Virus record (IMG/VR): IMGVR_UViG_3300010396_000012
Coordinates: 1-62,651 of that record
Strand: one strand, 5' to 3'
Origin: a virus
DNA length: 62,651 nt
A program made the position numbers and the translations under genes. The notes beneath the pieces were generated by a model. That model was not told the DNA's origin and did no database searches. It saw only the letters and a list, made by a program, of their open reading frames with translations. Shown here one piece after another: positions 1 through 6,962 of this stretch (position 1 is its first letter; each line of letters begins with the position of its first letter).

Positions 1-123
1 ATCTCGGTAAGATTGCCCGCAGCTACGCCCGTGGGGAACAGGTAATTAATCCGCGCCCACCAGTACGGCGGATTGGGGCTGGCAGCAGGTACATACCCTG
101 ACGAGTTGTAGGTTAGCCAGCCC
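1..123. repeat. Terminal overlap repeat, left copy
   Basis: These 123 bases are identical to the last 123 bases of the window. The copy lies inside a structural gene whose reading frame continues unbroken from the left end onto the right end. This fits a circular or circularly permuted molecule whose assembled contig overlaps itself, rather than a biological terminal repeat, although a short direct terminal repeat cannot be excluded from sequence alone. Confidence 0.95.
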
Positions 124-464
124 GTGCCGCCACCTAACTCGCCCGCACTGACACTCGCCACATACGAGGTAAGTGTGGTGTCATTAACAGTAGGCGTCGT
201 ACTACCAGAACCTACAGCAACATTGTTGAATGTCGCACCACTGGAATCGAACGCGCCAAAGTGAGGCTGCGTATGAAAGTACCCCAACCCCAAGTTGGTA
301 ATAACATTATCCATCCAACCTGTTTCTTTCGTAACCGTGCCGGACTTCGCTTTGTGCACACGAAGTTTGTACAAACCCTTCATACGCACCATCGGAAGCA
401 TAACAATGCCGTGCCGATCACTAGGCATGATGATGTTACGATCCGGCGTGATTATACGTCCCAT
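1..464 (-). CDS. Tail-associated structural protein, N-terminal part (gene crosses the contig join)
   Basis: The reverse-strand frame opens with an ATG at 464, overlapping the stop of the preceding gene by one base (TAATG), and stays open to position 1. It continues in the same frame at the right end, where it stops at 61955. Joined across the 123-base overlap the protein is about 345 residues. The N-terminus begins MGRIITPDRN and includes a TKETGWMDNVITNLGL segment. I recognise a phage tail or fibre-associated style but no named family. It lies among genes for tail fibres and head-tail joining proteins. Confidence 0.75.
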   Translation of the reverse strand, partial: MGRIITPDRNIIMPSDRHGIVMLPMVRMKGLYKLRVHKAKSGTVTKETGWMDNVITNLGLGYFHTQPHFGAFDSSGATFNNVAVGSGSTTPTVNDTTLTSYVASVSAGELGGGTGWLTYNSSGYVPAASPNPPYWWARINYLFPTGVAAGNLTE

Positions 465-1405
465 TATGACACCGTTGCACTATTGATGGTGATATGGCTA
501 CGTAGGTAACTTTCCTTCCCGTAGCTGTAGTCTACTTCACTTCCGTAGAGTAACCCTTGCAAAATATAGCAGTTAGAACGCATGTACCCACTATCGTTTA
601 CCGTAAAACTGCCTTGCGTGCCGAACACGTTTGCCTGCAATGGGTAGACACCTTTAGCCGACATATATTGGTCAGTTACCGAAAAACTACCTTCGGAACC
701 ATACACAAGGGCTATGTTAACCCCCATCTTCGATTGCATATACCCATCAGTGACGAACGGCTGCGTAAGCGTCCATAGGTCTCCGAAACCGAAATTGGAT
801 TTTTGACCCGGCTTATTACGGTTAGGATTAGGCGCCATCCATTCCGAGCCTTCTACAGGATATGGCTGGCTCGTCAGATAGAAGTACGGGCCACCAATCA
901 ATGGTGCTCCATTACCTGCGACACTCAAACATCCTGCTGCTGGGTACCAATCGTCAAGGTGTAGCGTCGCGTCCGACAAACTAAAATATGCTTGCACGCC
1001 TCCTACTGTTTCGGCGTCTACCGCAGCGTAAGCAACTACCCATGCGGTGCCATTCTTCCCTATCGTGAGCGCACCCGCACCATCCGCGTAAAGATTAATA
1101 GGTGCCGGCGAAATATAATCTTCAATCTCCGCACGAGTCAGTCGGTACTTGACTGTAGCCCCTACCGGAAACGCCTGTGTACACGTCCCGTCTTGCGCAC
1201 GCGTTACATTAAGCCCCGAGTAGTCCATGTACACTTTGACTACTTCGATCAATCCACTCCATTCGATGGTGAGGTACGCCCAATCGCTAATACCTAATTG
1301 CTGTGCCAAATACGTCGCCAACCCCGCATCTACCGAAATGTCTTCGGCCGACTTCGATAGGGCTGTCTGTAGTGTGCCATCGGCAAGGTATAGACGTTTA
1401 AGCAC
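464..1405 (-). CDS. Tail fibre-like protein with shared N-terminal domain and C-terminal repeats
   Basis: A 313-residue structural protein. Residues 1-100 (LYLADGTL near the start, then VTRAQDGTCTQAFPVG and a closing EIEDYI) belong to a domain found in three other genes of this genome (1398-1886, 56637-58058, 60805-61371). From about residue 210 four imperfect repeats of roughly 26 residues follow, each with a Y-M/L-x-S element, a hydrophobic patch and a YGSEGSFS-like end. The repeats look like beta-strand units of a trimeric fibre or spike. It overlaps the upstream gene by 8 bases and the downstream gene by one. The receptor-binding role is inferred. Confidence 0.65.
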   Translation of the reverse strand: MLKRLYLADGTLQTALSKSAEDISVDAGLATYLAQQLGISDWAYLTIEWSGLIEVVKVYMDYSGLNVTRAQDGTCTQAFPVGATVKYRLTRAEIEDYISPAPINLYADGAGALTIGKNGTAWVVAYAAVDAETVGGVQAYFSLSDATLHLDDWYPAAGCLSVAGNGAPLIGGPYFYLTSQPYPVEGSEWMAPNPNRNKPGQKSNFGFGDLWTLTQPFVTDGYMQSKMGVNIALVYGSEGSFSVTDQYMSAKGVYPLQANVFGTQGSFTVNDSGYMRSNCYILQGLLYGSEVDYSYGKESYLRSHITINSATVS

Positions 1406-1886
1406 TGTTAATTACGGGAGCCGACAACACGAAGTTGGGGAACTCACCGCCCACCAAGATGTTGCTGGAAGCAGACGTAATCTGCACGGCCGGCGCGGAA
1501 ATCTGGTATTGATTGGTTCCTGTCTTTGTAACGGTAACAATACCGCTTCCTGTGATATTGATCTGACCCAGCGCTTTCTCACTAATCATGGCAGCGATAG
1601 CCGCGTCTCCCATACAGAACTCTACATCTGTTCCAACAGGGAACGCTTGTGCTGTCGTGCCATCCTGCGAGCGTGCTACGTTAATGGAGTTACCCACGAA
1701 GGACTCTGTGAGTAGAACTTCATACGTCGTTGTCGTCTTGACAATAAGATACGTGTAGTCAGCGCCATTGTTCAGTGCATAACGCAGGGTAGCCATTAGC
1801 TCGTCGTCAAGCACAATAGACGACGCCACCGTAGTAAGCGCTACAGCGAGAGACCCACTCTGCCCATAGAGAGTCTTAAATGCCAT
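1398..1886 (-). CDS. Small tail protein with the shared N-terminal domain
   Basis: A 162-residue protein; the start at 1886 (MAFKTLYG) is chosen because it overlaps the upstream gene by only 11 bases. Residues 1-100 carry the repeated tail domain (ARSQDGTTAQAFPVGTDVEF). The remaining 60 residues form a short glycine- and serine-containing beta-rich segment (ITGSGIVTV, ILVGGEFPNFVLS) resembling part of the 473-residue paralogue at 56637-58058. Probably a short fibre or adaptor built on the same anchor domain. Its function is inferred from family and position. Confidence 0.6.
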   Translation of the reverse strand: MAFKTLYGQSGSLAVALTTVASSIVLDDELMATLRYALNNGADYTYLIVKTTTTYEVLLTESFVGNSINVARSQDGTTAQAFPVGTDVEFCMGDAAIAAMISEKALGQINITGSGIVTVTKTGTNQYQISAPAVQITSASSNILVGGEFPNFVLSAPVINSA

Positions 1887-2241
1887 AATTCTGATCCGGT
1901 ACAAGCTCTACGCAAGGATTAGAGTAGATGAACTCCGCGCACTGTATCCACACTCCATTGTACTGTAGTGCGGCTACGAATCGTCCTTCCGGCTGCGAAA
2001 AGAGTTGTGAATCCATCACAAACGTAAACCGCTGCTGTTTGCTTACTTCCAGCGGAGTGTAATAAATAGGCGTCGTAGGTGGATTGAAGGGGTAATTAAT
2101 CTGCCCGCCACGCTTACGAGCGCGGTACACCATTAATTGCGTGGTGCCCACGTTGGTCTTATAGATAGACAGATCGACGTTCTGCACCGTAAAGTACAGG
2201 AAAGGATTCTGTTGGGTAATGGTCTGGTAGGGTAGACGCAT
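1876..2241 (-). CDS. Small virion protein of the head-tail region (unknown family)
   Basis: A 121-residue protein starting MRLPYQTITQQNPFLYF, with hydrophobic beta-type segments and no membrane span. It overlaps the adaptor gene upstream by one base and the fibre-type gene downstream. The position after two head-tail adaptor genes suggests a connector or stopper protein. No catalytic motif is visible and I do not recognise the family. Confidence 0.55.
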   Translation of the reverse strand: MRLPYQTITQQNPFLYFTVQNVDLSIYKTNVGTTQLMVYRARKRGGQINYPFNPPTTPIYYTPLEVSKQQRFTFVMDSQLFSQPEGRFVAALQYNGVWIQCAEFIYSNPCVELVPDQNYGI

Positions 2242-2906
2242 TACAGAATCCTCGTGGGCTGGAAGTCCGCCGACTTCACCTTTCGATTTGTGCCCGCCAG
2301 CGCACGCCCGTTCAATACGGCTCGCTCGTACTGCCGATCAAACGTGCGTGACAGCGATTCATTCGTCCACGGCTTATTGGGGATCAGGAGCGCGTCCGCC
2401 ACTACACCCCGGCCCCACGCCTGCCCGAAGGGCACCACGAGGCTTGCCGGGGCTTGCATGACCGTTTCCAGCGGCAGGAGCATCACCAGCACCTTGATAC
2501 CGCACGGACGATCCACGGACGGCGTGCAGCGCAGCCGGATAATGTTGTTGTCGATGACATCGTACGCGATAGGCTGGCGGAAGTGGCCGTAGCCTTCCCC
2601 ATACCAGTACCACGGATTCGGAGAGTGCGGTTCTTCCATACCCATGATGGCGTGGATATGGTAACCATCAGGTGCTTCTAGCTGATAGTCGCGTACGCCT
2701 GACTGATAAGGAATCTTTACTTCCGTCTGTAGCAGACGTGTGCGTCGAGCAAAGTCAGTGTATTTCTGACGGAGCATATCCAACGCCATCGAGTGCGGAA
2801 GTTCCGGTACGATAGGCATGATATGCCGCAGCAACGGAGTGAGAGGTTCAAGGTCTTCAAACCCCTCATAGACTGCACTAGCGACACTGATATTAGGCAC
2901 GGTCAT
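2241..2906 (-). CDS. Head-tail adaptor-like protein 2
   Basis: A 221-residue protein with a leading segment (PLLRHIMPIVPELPHSMALD) followed by a YQSGVRDYQLEAPDGYHIHA stretch typical of podovirus head-completion or adaptor proteins that sit beneath the portal. It overlaps the upstream adaptor-like gene by 4 bases. Similar size and general layout to its neighbour suggest the two form successive rings of the tail connector. Assignment is by position and overall sequence style. Confidence 0.55.
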   Translation of the reverse strand: MTVPNISVASAVYEGFEDLEPLTPLLRHIMPIVPELPHSMALDMLRQKYTDFARRTRLLQTEVKIPYQSGVRDYQLEAPDGYHIHAIMGMEEPHSPNPWYWYGEGYGHFRQPIAYDVIDNNIIRLRCTPSVDRPCGIKVLVMLLPLETVMQAPASLVVPFGQAWGRGVVADALLIPNKPWTNESLSRTFDRQYERAVLNGRALAGTNRKVKSADFQPTRIL

Positions 2907-3607
2907 TGCGGTCGCGGCTCCCCTGTACCCGGCAACCCAGCGTAGTACCCACTACGGAACTGCGCGTACCGCTTATAGTTCACGCCCAGCACTTGGTAGA
3001 ACCGGGTAAACAGTTCGAGACTATGCTGCTTGGCACTCGTGGATTCTGTGTCAATTTCATACGCTTTGGCAAGCATGAAATCAATCACATTATTGATATA
3101 GTTGCTGTTTACTTCCAGCGTGCTATCCCAGTCGGTCAACGCGTATTTCGGCGTCTGTCCCTGTACGATAACATGCACACTCGCCGTCACCCCATAGGGT
3201 ACAGGCGGGTCAACAGTGAACACTTTCGCGTTATTCTTATTTACGTAATACGTGCGGACAACATACTGCGGAGCGCCATTCTTAAATGGCACATCTGGTG
3301 GAGCAGCATCATACTGCGCAAACGCGTCCGCCATGGATTCGTCCATGGTGGTTACACGCGGGCCACCTACATTCGAGTAAATCGCTTGAATGTCGGTCTT
3401 CCAGTCGATGGTTTGCAAGCTTCCCGGTTGCAGTGCAACGACCACATGCTTAGCGAATGCTTCTGGACGATACGTTCCAATTTCGGCTAAGCCGAGATTC
3501 ATGTAGTCCAAAAGCAAACCGCGCCCCCAACGAGTGAAGGCGCGGCCATAGCGTTGATCGTTAAGCTGCGAGGAAACGTGCGTGACGTAATCACCAACAG
3601 TCTGCAC
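2903..3607 (-). CDS. Head-tail adaptor-like protein 1 (DUF6682-like)
   Basis: A 234-residue protein with a GTG start preceded by AGGAGTGAGAAACC, a well placed ribosome binding site. The N-terminus (VGDYVTHVSSQLND, then RWGRGLLLDYMNLGLAEI) and a later YINNVIDFMLAKAYEID helix match the pattern of phage adaptor proteins that bind the portal (DUF6682-like, from memory). It sits downstream of capsid and decoration genes, the usual location for a connector subunit. Confidence 0.65.
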   Translation of the reverse strand: MQTVGDYVTHVSSQLNDQRYGRAFTRWGRGLLLDYMNLGLAEIGTYRPEAFAKHVVVALQPGSLQTIDWKTDIQAIYSNVGGPRVTTMDESMADAFAQYDAAPPDVPFKNGAPQYVVRTYYVNKNNAKVFTVDPPVPYGVTASVHVIVQGQTPKYALTDWDSTLEVNSNYINNVIDFMLAKAYEIDTESTSAKQHSLELFTRFYQVLGVNYKRYAQFRSGYYAGLPGTGEPRPQ

Positions 3608-3620
3608 GGTTTCTCACTCC

Positions 3621-3785
3621 TTATGCCGATGGCGCTTCCTGTTCCAGAGTTGTACCGTCGGTATGCTCTACCTGATTCGGGACACACGGCTCGAAGTTTT
3701 TATCCGCTGCGAGATACCGCTCGTAGGGATATATGTTTCCGTTCCGCATGTCCCGAAGATACACCTTTCCTTCTTCGTAGGCCAT
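3621..3785 (-). CDS. Small virion-region protein, 54 residues
   Basis: Reading the reverse strand from the ATG at 3785 gives a 54-residue frame beginning MAYEEGKVYLRDMRNGNIYP and ending EQEAPSA, stopped by TAA at 3621. It fills the gap between the decoration and adaptor genes, leaving about 10-15 bases on each side. The next gene's ribosome binding site overlaps its end. The family is unknown; similar short charged proteins sit near capsid genes in other podoviruses. Confidence 0.65.
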   Translation of the reverse strand: MAYEEGKVYLRDMRNGNIYPYERYLAADKNFEPCVPNQVEHTDGTTLEQEAPSA

Positions 3786-3795
3786 GAATCACCTA

Positions 3796-4407
3796 TTAGA
3801 AGTTGGTGGCCGGGAACTCTGCCGGGGAGACGATGACCGCAGACACGTTCAGGCGAAGGTTGCCGAAGCCCGCCAGCGAAGCCGTTGCCAGCGTTGCCAG
3901 CGTAACCTGCACCATGTCCGGCTGCGTGCCGATCCACTCGGCCGTTGCCAGCGACAGCACGGAACCACCAGTACCGTTACTCCACGGCCCATTCGGTGCC
4001 GAGAAGTTGGCTGACTTGGTAGTCGCGTCCACAGCTACGGCTGCACCAGTCGTGTCGCCGATGATGATACCACCGGCCGTGCCGAACTTCAAGGTGTTGG
4101 CCGTGCCGCTGTCATTGACAGCTTCGACTTCCACGTAGCAGCCCAGCAGCAGCACCTTCGGCGGAATCAGGATGATGTTCAGGATGTCCGCCGCTGCCAC
4201 CGCATTCTTCGTGAAGTAATTACGCAGCGCGTAATCATTCTTGAAGTCGAGGGTACGGCGAAGTACGTTGAACCCAACTCCGCCATGCACAGACGCGTCG
4301 ATCTGTGCAAGCGCCGGGTCAGACGCACTGAACGGATACGCCGGCCACTGCGTACGCGCGAGGGTCGAGTTGGCGGGGCCGCCGTCGTAAAGCTGGTGAG
4401 TCGTCAT
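3796..4407 (-). CDS. Capsid decoration or head-stabilising protein
   Basis: A 203-residue protein directly downstream of the major capsid gene with the same kind of leader (AGGAGCAA before ATG). It is rich in Ala, Thr, Gly and Val and predicted beta-rich from about residue 70. Position and composition suggest a decoration or minor capsid protein present in high copy. There is no enzymatic motif. The hairpin at 4453-4480 separates it from the capsid gene and may set their relative expression. Confidence 0.6.
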   Translation of the reverse strand: MTTHQLYDGGPANSTLARTQWPAYPFSASDPALAQIDASVHGGVGFNVLRRTLDFKNDYALRNYFTKNAVAAADILNIILIPPKVLLLGCYVEVEAVNDSGTANTLKFGTAGGIIIGDTTGAAVAVDATTKSANFSAPNGPWSNGTGGSVLSLATAEWIGTQPDMVQVTLATLATASLAGFGNLRLNVSAVIVSPAEFPATNF

Positions 4408-4452
4408 TGCTTGTTGCTCCTAGTGCGCTGTATTCGGTGCTTGTACCTTCAA

Positions 4453-4480
4453 ACCCTCTAGGTCTTCAACCCTAGAGGGT
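4453..4480 (-). terminator. Intercistronic hairpin after the major capsid gene
   Basis: A perfect 10-base inverted repeat (ACCCTCTAGG and CCTAGAGGGT) with an 8-base loop lies just past the capsid stop. No clear U-tract follows on the reverse strand, so it may be a partial terminator, a processing site or an mRNA stabiliser that raises capsid expression over downstream genes. Confidence 0.55.
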
Positions 4481-4488
4481 ACCGTGCA

Positions 4489-5433
4489 TTACGGAGTGAA
4501 GGTGGTCGAGAAGTAGCAGTACAGATGCGCCAACGCATCCGAGTACAGCACCTTGAAACCATAGACAGACAGACCCTGATAGTAGTTCGCCCAGTCATCC
4601 TTGTCCGTGACGACACGGCTGTCTTCGATCTGCGCCGCGAAGGCGGTAGCCATCTTCACGCCGGCCACGACATGGAAGCAACGGTTCGCACCATCCATCA
4701 CCGAAGGCACGTTCTGGCTTTCGAGGATGGTGAAACCGGCCACTTCATTCGGCACCTTGCCGTTCAAGCTCGGCGTGGTGTTCAGCGCGGTAGCGTAAGC
4801 CAGACGCAGTTCGGATGCCTTGAGGCAAGTCAGACCTGCACTCGGCATCACGATAAACCGGCCATCGCGAGGCGCCAGCGCTTCGTCCAACACCTGATGC
4901 ACCTGCGACAGGATGAAGACGACGTTCTGGTTGGTAACCTGTACCGGCGTACCCGTGACGCCGAGGTTGATGTTCTTGGACACCAAACCTGCAGTCGCGC
5001 CCTGATTGTAGCTGGACACGTTCGTCCACATCGCGGTGAGCAACTGCGGGTCGATGGCACGAGTCAACTCGTAGCCAGCCGACTTGAGGAAGCCAGCCTT
5101 CCACGCATCGAAGTTCTGAATCTGGCGTTCGTCGATATGATTCATCTTGATCGAGAACGTCTTGGCGTAGTCGATGGTCATCGTGACCGGCTCGCCGTCG
5201 ATGGTGTCGTGCTGAATCTTGCCATTCTTGTCGTAGTCGCGAACGATCACCTTCGGTTCACGCATGAAGGTAATCTGATCGCCACCTTTCTGCAGGTCAC
5301 CCGTGTACTCGGTCGTGGAAATGTCCGAGTAGACAGTGGTGGTGTAGAAGCGCTCCAACAGTTCCATGCGGAACAGGGGGGTAATAAGGCTGTTGCTGTA
5401 CTGCGGGTAGCCCGATGCGGCATTGACGGCCAT
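4489..5433 (-). CDS. Major capsid protein (HK97-fold type)
   Basis: A 314-residue protein following the scaffold gene. It has the features of podoviral HK97-fold capsid subunits: an N-terminal arm with LERFYTTTVYSDIST, a GGDQITFMREP segment, an IDYAKTFSIKMNHIDERQI spine-helix region, a central VVFILSQVHQVLDEA helix with a following RFIVMPSAGL strand, and a C-terminal YGFKVLYSDALAHLY. It has a strong ribosome binding site (AGGAGCAAGACAAC). It assembles with the scaffold into the procapsid. The family is clear; the subfamily is not. Confidence 0.85.
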   Translation of the reverse strand: MAVNAASGYPQYSNSLITPLFRMELLERFYTTTVYSDISTTEYTGDLQKGGDQITFMREPKVIVRDYDKNGKIQHDTIDGEPVTMTIDYAKTFSIKMNHIDERQIQNFDAWKAGFLKSAGYELTRAIDPQLLTAMWTNVSSYNQGATAGLVSKNINLGVTGTPVQVTNQNVVFILSQVHQVLDEALAPRDGRFIVMPSAGLTCLKASELRLAYATALNTTPSLNGKVPNEVAGFTILESQNVPSVMDGANRCFHVVAGVKMATAFAAQIEDSRVVTDKDDWANYYQGLSVYGFKVLYSDALAHLYCYFSTTFTP

Positions 5434-5474
5434 GTTGTCTTGCTCCTAGTTACGTCCTAGTTGTTTACGCCGTA

Positions 5475-6449
5475 TCAGGCGTTGTAGTCCAAACGACCTT
5501 CTTTCTCTGCCTTTTCGTAGGCGTCGCGAATCCGCTGGTACTCGGAATCCGAAATCTGTTTGTTGATCCACTGCTTGTGCGCTTCCTTACGCTTGCTGAA
5601 TGGCAGCATTTCCGGTTCGTCGTTACCTTCCGGTACTCGGCTACCACCACCTGAAAGTCCGCCTTCATAGCCAGTCGAGGATGGCCGTTCGCCGATCCCA
5701 TACTTTTTGGCGAAGTCTTTGAAGACACGAACTACCACTTCGACCTTGCGGTTCTGCAGTCCGCCACGAATCACGTCCGCGTACAGATAGCCAGTGTTCG
5801 GGTCTTCCGATTCTGCGAATGCCACCCAGTGCTGATGGTTCACGACATCATCGAAATTGATCTTGTCGCCGGCCAACTTCTGGCGCACCTGATCGTTGAA
5901 GTCGCGTCCTTCGATCTGCTCCGTATGCTTCACGGTCTTGGTGACGGCCTGCTCAATCTCAGTGAGCTTACCCTTCACCCCCTTTAGTCCGGCGAGAGCC
6001 TTCGGCAGCACCTTGTTCAGCGTGTCGATGACGACCTTTTCCACAAACTCACGGCTTTCGCCGTAGTCTCGCTGCTCGTCTTCGGTAAACTGCACTTGGC
6101 TCGGCTGCCAGTCCTCGTCGTTCGCGGGCGGCGCGTCGTTGCCTTGACCCTGACCACTACCCTTAGAGGCGTTTTCAAGCGCTGTCAAGCGGGCCTCAAG
6201 CGCTTCCTTGTCCATTTCCAAGGACTCGACCCGGCCTTCCGCCGCGCGCACGCGGCCAGCCGCCGCCTGCAACTCGTTGAACTCGCCACGCGTCACGGTC
6301 ACACTTTCACCCTGCACACGGTCTTCTGCCGACGGTACGGGAGTAAGCGCCGGAGTAGGTGCTGCTGGGGCTTGTGCCGGCGGAGCATCACCTTTGTCGG
6401 CGGCGCTAAGGGCATCGAGACGAGCTTGCTGTGCGGCAGGAAGGGCCAT
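5475..6449 (-). CDS. Scaffolding / capsid assembly protein
   Basis: A 324-residue acidic, helical protein between portal and major capsid genes. It has a Pro/Ala-rich N-terminus (about residues 20-45), a coiled coil (about 50-95, RVRAAEGRVESLEMDKEALE), a charged disordered linker, and a helical C-terminal half ending in a Lys-rich segment (FSKRKEAHKQWINKQIS), the usual capsid-binding end. It guides procapsid assembly and is lost on maturation. No protease gene was recognised next to it, so scaffold may exit intact. Confidence 0.75.
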   Translation of the reverse strand: MALPAAQQARLDALSAADKGDAPPAQAPAAPTPALTPVPSAEDRVQGESVTVTRGEFNELQAAAGRVRAAEGRVESLEMDKEALEARLTALENASKGSGQGQGNDAPPANDEDWQPSQVQFTEDEQRDYGESREFVEKVVIDTLNKVLPKALAGLKGVKGKLTEIEQAVTKTVKHTEQIEGRDFNDQVRQKLAGDKINFDDVVNHQHWVAFAESEDPNTGYLYADVIRGGLQNRKVEVVVRVFKDFAKKYGIGERPSSTGYEGGLSGGGSRVPEGNDEPEMLPFSKRKEAHKQWINKQISDSEYQRIRDAYEKAEKEGRLDYNA

Positions 6450-6451
6450 GG

Positions 6452-6658
6452 TTACGGTTCTCGTGAAAGTTGAATGAACTTGATAAGGTCTTGCAGTTCA
6501 AGTGCTCGACCTTGCACTTGTCGGTACGTGGCTTCGTTAGCTACCACGAGTTGGGACTTCACAGAAGCTAGGCGAGCCTCAAGGTACGCCACGGTTGCCC
6601 GGTTCGTGCCCCCCGAGGACATCGCCCGCTTCATGTCTGTTTCGACATTAGCATCCAT
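6452..6658 (-). CDS. Small helical protein of the head module
   Basis: A 68-residue protein predicted almost entirely alpha-helical (VAYLEARLASVKSQLVVANE), possibly a short coiled coil. It is wedged between the portal-side small basic protein and the scaffold with 2-3 base spacings. Several phages encode a short helical protein here, but the function is not known to me. Confidence 0.6.
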   Translation of the reverse strand: MDANVETDMKRAMSSGGTNRATVAYLEARLASVKSQLVVANEATYRQVQGRALELQDLIKFIQLSREP

Positions 6659-6660
6659 GC

Positions 6661-6960
6661 TTAGTCGCTCGTTGTAAAGCCCGCTCGGTTCTTGGCCGGC
6701 TGCGGAGTCTTCACACCCTTCAAACCGAAGCCCACCTTCTGGCCGCTCGGCGCGTTGCCATTGGTACGCACGGGCGCATTCTTCGGGTTGGCAATCGTCT
6801 GTTTCATCGCCAGTTTACCCGGCTTGACGTTGCTGGTCTCCGGCTTGTAGCTGCTGCCGAAACTGACCGTACCCTGCGCGCCGGGGTTGTACACCATCGC
6901 GTTCGCCTTTGCCGATGCCTTGCTGCCCATCGTGTTGGCGGTATTGACGTTCTTTGCCAT
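6661..6960 (-). CDS. Small basic, low-complexity head-module protein
   Basis: A 99-residue basic protein rich in Lys, Asn, Ala and Gly (start MAKNVNTANTMG, end NRAGFTTSD). The start at 6960 is preferred over the ATG at 6966 because the AGGAGC site is then 7 bases away. It directly follows the portal gene. Composition suggests a disordered virion or DNA-associated protein; no family is recognised. Confidence 0.55.
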   Translation of the reverse strand: MAKNVNTANTMGSKASAKANAMVYNPGAQGTVSFGSSYKPETSNVKPGKLAMKQTIANPKNAPVRTNGNAPSGQKVGFGLKGVKTPQPAKNRAGFTTSD

Positions 6961-6962
6961 CT

